NCBI GenBank assembly: GCA_035328465.1
Contig: DAOLIQ010000126.1
Span: forward strand, 1-6,767
Length of the DNA: 6,767 bases
DNA from: JADJEI01 sp035328465
Lineage (GTDB): Bacteria; Bacteroidota; Ignavibacteria; Ignavibacteriales; Ignavibacteriaceae
Direction: 5' to 3'
The notes below the pieces were generated by a model. That model saw nothing but the letters and a program-made list of their open reading frames with translations, searched no databases and had not been told where the DNA came from. The translations under genes and the position numbers were made by a program. Shown piece by piece: positions 4,990-6,767 of the stretch (its first letter is position 1; every line of letters starts with the position of its first letter).

Positions 4990-6767
4990 ATGAAAAGAAT
5001 TTTTCAACTCTTGATATTGGCCGTAGTGGCGCTTCAATTCAACCTTCATTCTCAGTCACCCATCGTTCAGCAAATAGTTGATTCAGCCAATCAGGATTCG
5101 CTGATGTATTTTGTAAAAGAATTATCCGGCAATGTACCAACAATTATTAATGGAACATTACAAACGATAATCTCCCGTAATAAGTATCAGCCGGGCAATG
5201 CTCTCGCCGAAACTTATATTAAACAAAAACTTCAGTATTACGGATTAACAACTTCTATTCAATCATTCAGTTCGACCGGTAAAAATGTTTTAGGTGTCCA
5301 GCCCGGCACAGAATTCCCAAATCAAAAATATATTATTTGTGCACACTATGATGATATGCCAACGGGGACAACCGCTCCAGGTGCAGACGATAATGCAAGC
5401 GGGACCTCGGCGGTATTGGAGGCAGCAAGAATTTTTTCGCAATACACATTTCCATTTACTATTGTTTATGCTTTGTGGGATGAAGAAGAACAAGGTTTAG
5501 TGGGAAGTAATTATTATGCTAATCAAGCTGCTTCGTCCGGAGATTCAATCATCGGTGTGATAAATATGGATATGATTGCCTACGATTCTGATAATGATAT
5601 GACAGCTAACATTCACACAAGAAGTGTCGGAACTTCGCTCGAACTTTATGATAAAATGATTGAGGTGAATTTGCAATACGGAATTAATCTAAATTTAATT
5701 GAATATAATCCAGGTGAAGAATACAGCGATCACGCCTCATTCTGGAATGCCGGCTATGGTGCAATTCTATTAATTGAAGATGATGCAGACTTTAATGCTT
5801 ACTATCATAGTGTCAATGATCTTATCACTCATTTTAATGAAGCATACTATTTGAAGTCTGCAAAACTTGCCTATGCTACTCTTGCTTCATTTGCTCTTAA
5901 TCTGAATATGCAAATTATTCACACGCCTTTTGCTTCAATTGATTATTCGCAGGATATTGAATTAACAGCAAACATAGTTACAGGTTTAAATATTGGCAGT
6001 GGAATTTCTGGCCCTCGGCTTTACTACCGAACGAGCACAGGTGGAGGTTTTTCTAATTTTATTGAGGTAGCCGGAACCCCGGTAATGAGCAATACTGAAT
6101 ATAGTTTTATTATTCCTGCTCAATCGCTCGGAACAATCGTGCAGTATTATCTGGCAGCACAGGATGATAATTCGTCAGTTGTGGTTACACTTCCTTCTGG
6201 TGGGGGTGGTTTTAACCCTCCGGGAAATATTCCGCCGGCACAGGTCTTTCAATTCTTTGTTGCACCGGTAACTTTTGCTTTAGTTGATTCAGCAAATAAT
6301 ACAAACAACTGGCTTTCAACAGGCGGATGGAATATTACAAGTCAGAAATATGTTTCTGCACCATACTCATTTACCGAATCTCCATCGGGTAATTATCAGA
6401 GCAATACAACAGCAACTTTCACTTATTTAACTGATATAAATCTTTCAAATATTTTGGGAGCTTCACTAGAATTTTACACTCAATGGGATATTGAAAATGA
6501 TTGGGACTACGGACAAGTTCAAGTTTCTACTAATGGCGGGACAAGCTGGACTGCACTCGAAGGGCTTTATACTAATCCCGGCACAGGAACTTTTCAACCG
6601 CCGGATGAACCTTTGTATGATGGTACGCAATTAACCTGGGTGGTAGAAAATATGGACCTTTCAGAATTTATTAATCAAAACATAAAACTAAGATTTTATT
6701 TCCGATCCGACCAATCAGTTACCGGGGATGGGTGGTATGTTGATGATATCAGGCTTATGACCTTTGC
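4990..6767 (+). CDS. Secreted M28-family zinc peptidase, multidomain (3' end outside window)
   Basis: An ATG after AGGGG opens a frame without any stop for 592 codons to the window edge. Residues 1-22 are a signal peptide (MKRIFQLLILAVVALQFNLHSQ), so the protein is exported. The M28 catalytic domain spans about 25-305 and shows the full set of co-catalytic zinc motifs: CAHYDD (His119, Asp121), PGADDNASG (Asp133/134), WDEEEQGLVGS (catalytic Glu166, metal Glu167), NMDMIAYD (Asp194), YSDHASFW (246-248) and YYHSVNDLI (metal His273). A beta-rich domain follows (about 312-425: LYYRTSTGGGF, VQYYLAAQDDNS). A second, jelly-roll-like domain spans about 430-592 (LEFYTQWDIE, GQVQVSTNGGTSWTAL, LRFYFRSDQSVTGDGWYVDD) and resembles the MAM-like module of InhA-type and other exported peptidases. 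It probably acts as an aminopeptidase on extracellular peptides. A C-terminal type IX secretion sorting domain is expected but lies beyond the window. Two short overlapping frames near 5290-5500 are shadows. Confidence 0.93.
   Translation, partial: MKRIFQLLILAVVALQFNLHSQSPIVQQIVDSANQDSLMYFVKELSGNVPTIINGTLQTIISRNKYQPGNALAETYIKQKLQYYGLTTSIQSFSSTGKNVLGVQPGTEFPNQKYIICAHYDDMPTGTTAPGADDNASGTSAVLEAARIFSQYTFPFTIVYALWDEEEQGLVGSNYYANQAASSGDSIIGVINMDMIAYDSDNDMTANIHTRSVGTSLELYDKMIEVNLQYGINLNLIEYNPGEEYSDHASFWNAGYGAILLIEDDADFNAYYHSVNDLITHFNEAYYLKSAKLAYATLASFALNLNMQIIHTPFASIDYSQDIELTANIVTGLNIGSGISGPRLYYRTSTGGGFSNFIEVAGTPVMSNTEYSFIIPAQSLGTIVQYYLAAQDDNSSVVVTLPSGGGGFNPPGNIPPAQVFQFFVAPVTFALVDSANNTNNWLSTGGWNITSQKYVSAPYSFTESPSGNYQSNTTATFTYLTDINLSNILGASLEFYTQWDIENDWDYGQVQVSTNGGTSWTALEGLYTNPGTGTFQPPDEPLYDGTQLTWVVENMDLSEFINQNIKLRFYFRSDQSVTGDGWYVDDIRLMTF

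Noticed and set aside
5290..5500. Two overlapping frames of 67-68 residues on opposite strands
   Set aside because: Both are out-of-frame shadows of the catalytic core of the M28 peptidase gene.

Overview
The window is AT-rich DNA, probably from a metagenome-assembled genome of the Bacteroidetes/Chlorobi/Ignavibacteria group; a run of exactly 100 N at 1906-2005 marks a scaffold join. The group is inferred from several features: a DUF1015-serC gene pair, a short lipoprotein with a Phe-rich lipobox, a single-cysteine thioredoxin-like protein of a type I associate with Bacteroidetes, a secreted multidomain M28 peptidase, and a dispersed 'GTCAT...ATGAC' hairpin repeat of a style I recall from such genomes. 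No 16S or other decisive marker is present, so the class (my guess is Ignavibacteria) remains an inference.

Layout. Positions 1-264 hold the 3' end of valS. Positions 265-690 have no intact gene: an 87-bp inverted-repeat element (270-356) is followed by a decayed N-terminal fragment of a DinB-family gene (374-535). A DUF1015 gene starts at 691 and runs into the N gap with only about the last ten codons missing. serC follows directly after the gap (2019-3122) and ends at a good intrinsic terminator (3141-3174). Next come a small lipoprotein gene (3218-3631, +) and a DUF2203 gene (3637-4017, -), which converge with 5 bp between their stop codons. A short divergent AT-rich region leads to a thioredoxin-fold gene (4131-4757, +). 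After a 232-bp intergenic region, a large M28-family zinc peptidase gene starts at 4990 and is still open at the window end (592 codons visible).

How the genes relate. DUF1015 and SerC probably form one functional unit in phosphoserine metabolism: SerC interconverts phosphohydroxypyruvate and phosphoserine, and the DUF1015 protein carries an ADGHHR motif resembling that of ParB/SerK-type free-serine kinases. serA does not follow serC here. The other genes look like independent single-gene units: housekeeping (valS), small proteins of unknown role (lipoprotein, DUF2203, single-Cys thioredoxin fold) and an exported peptidase. The sequence shows no phage, transposase, CRISPR or defence genes. 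The most interesting points are the DUF1015/SerC pairing, the dispersed repeat beside the broken DinB gene, the single-cysteine thioredoxin fold and the architecture of the exported peptidase.
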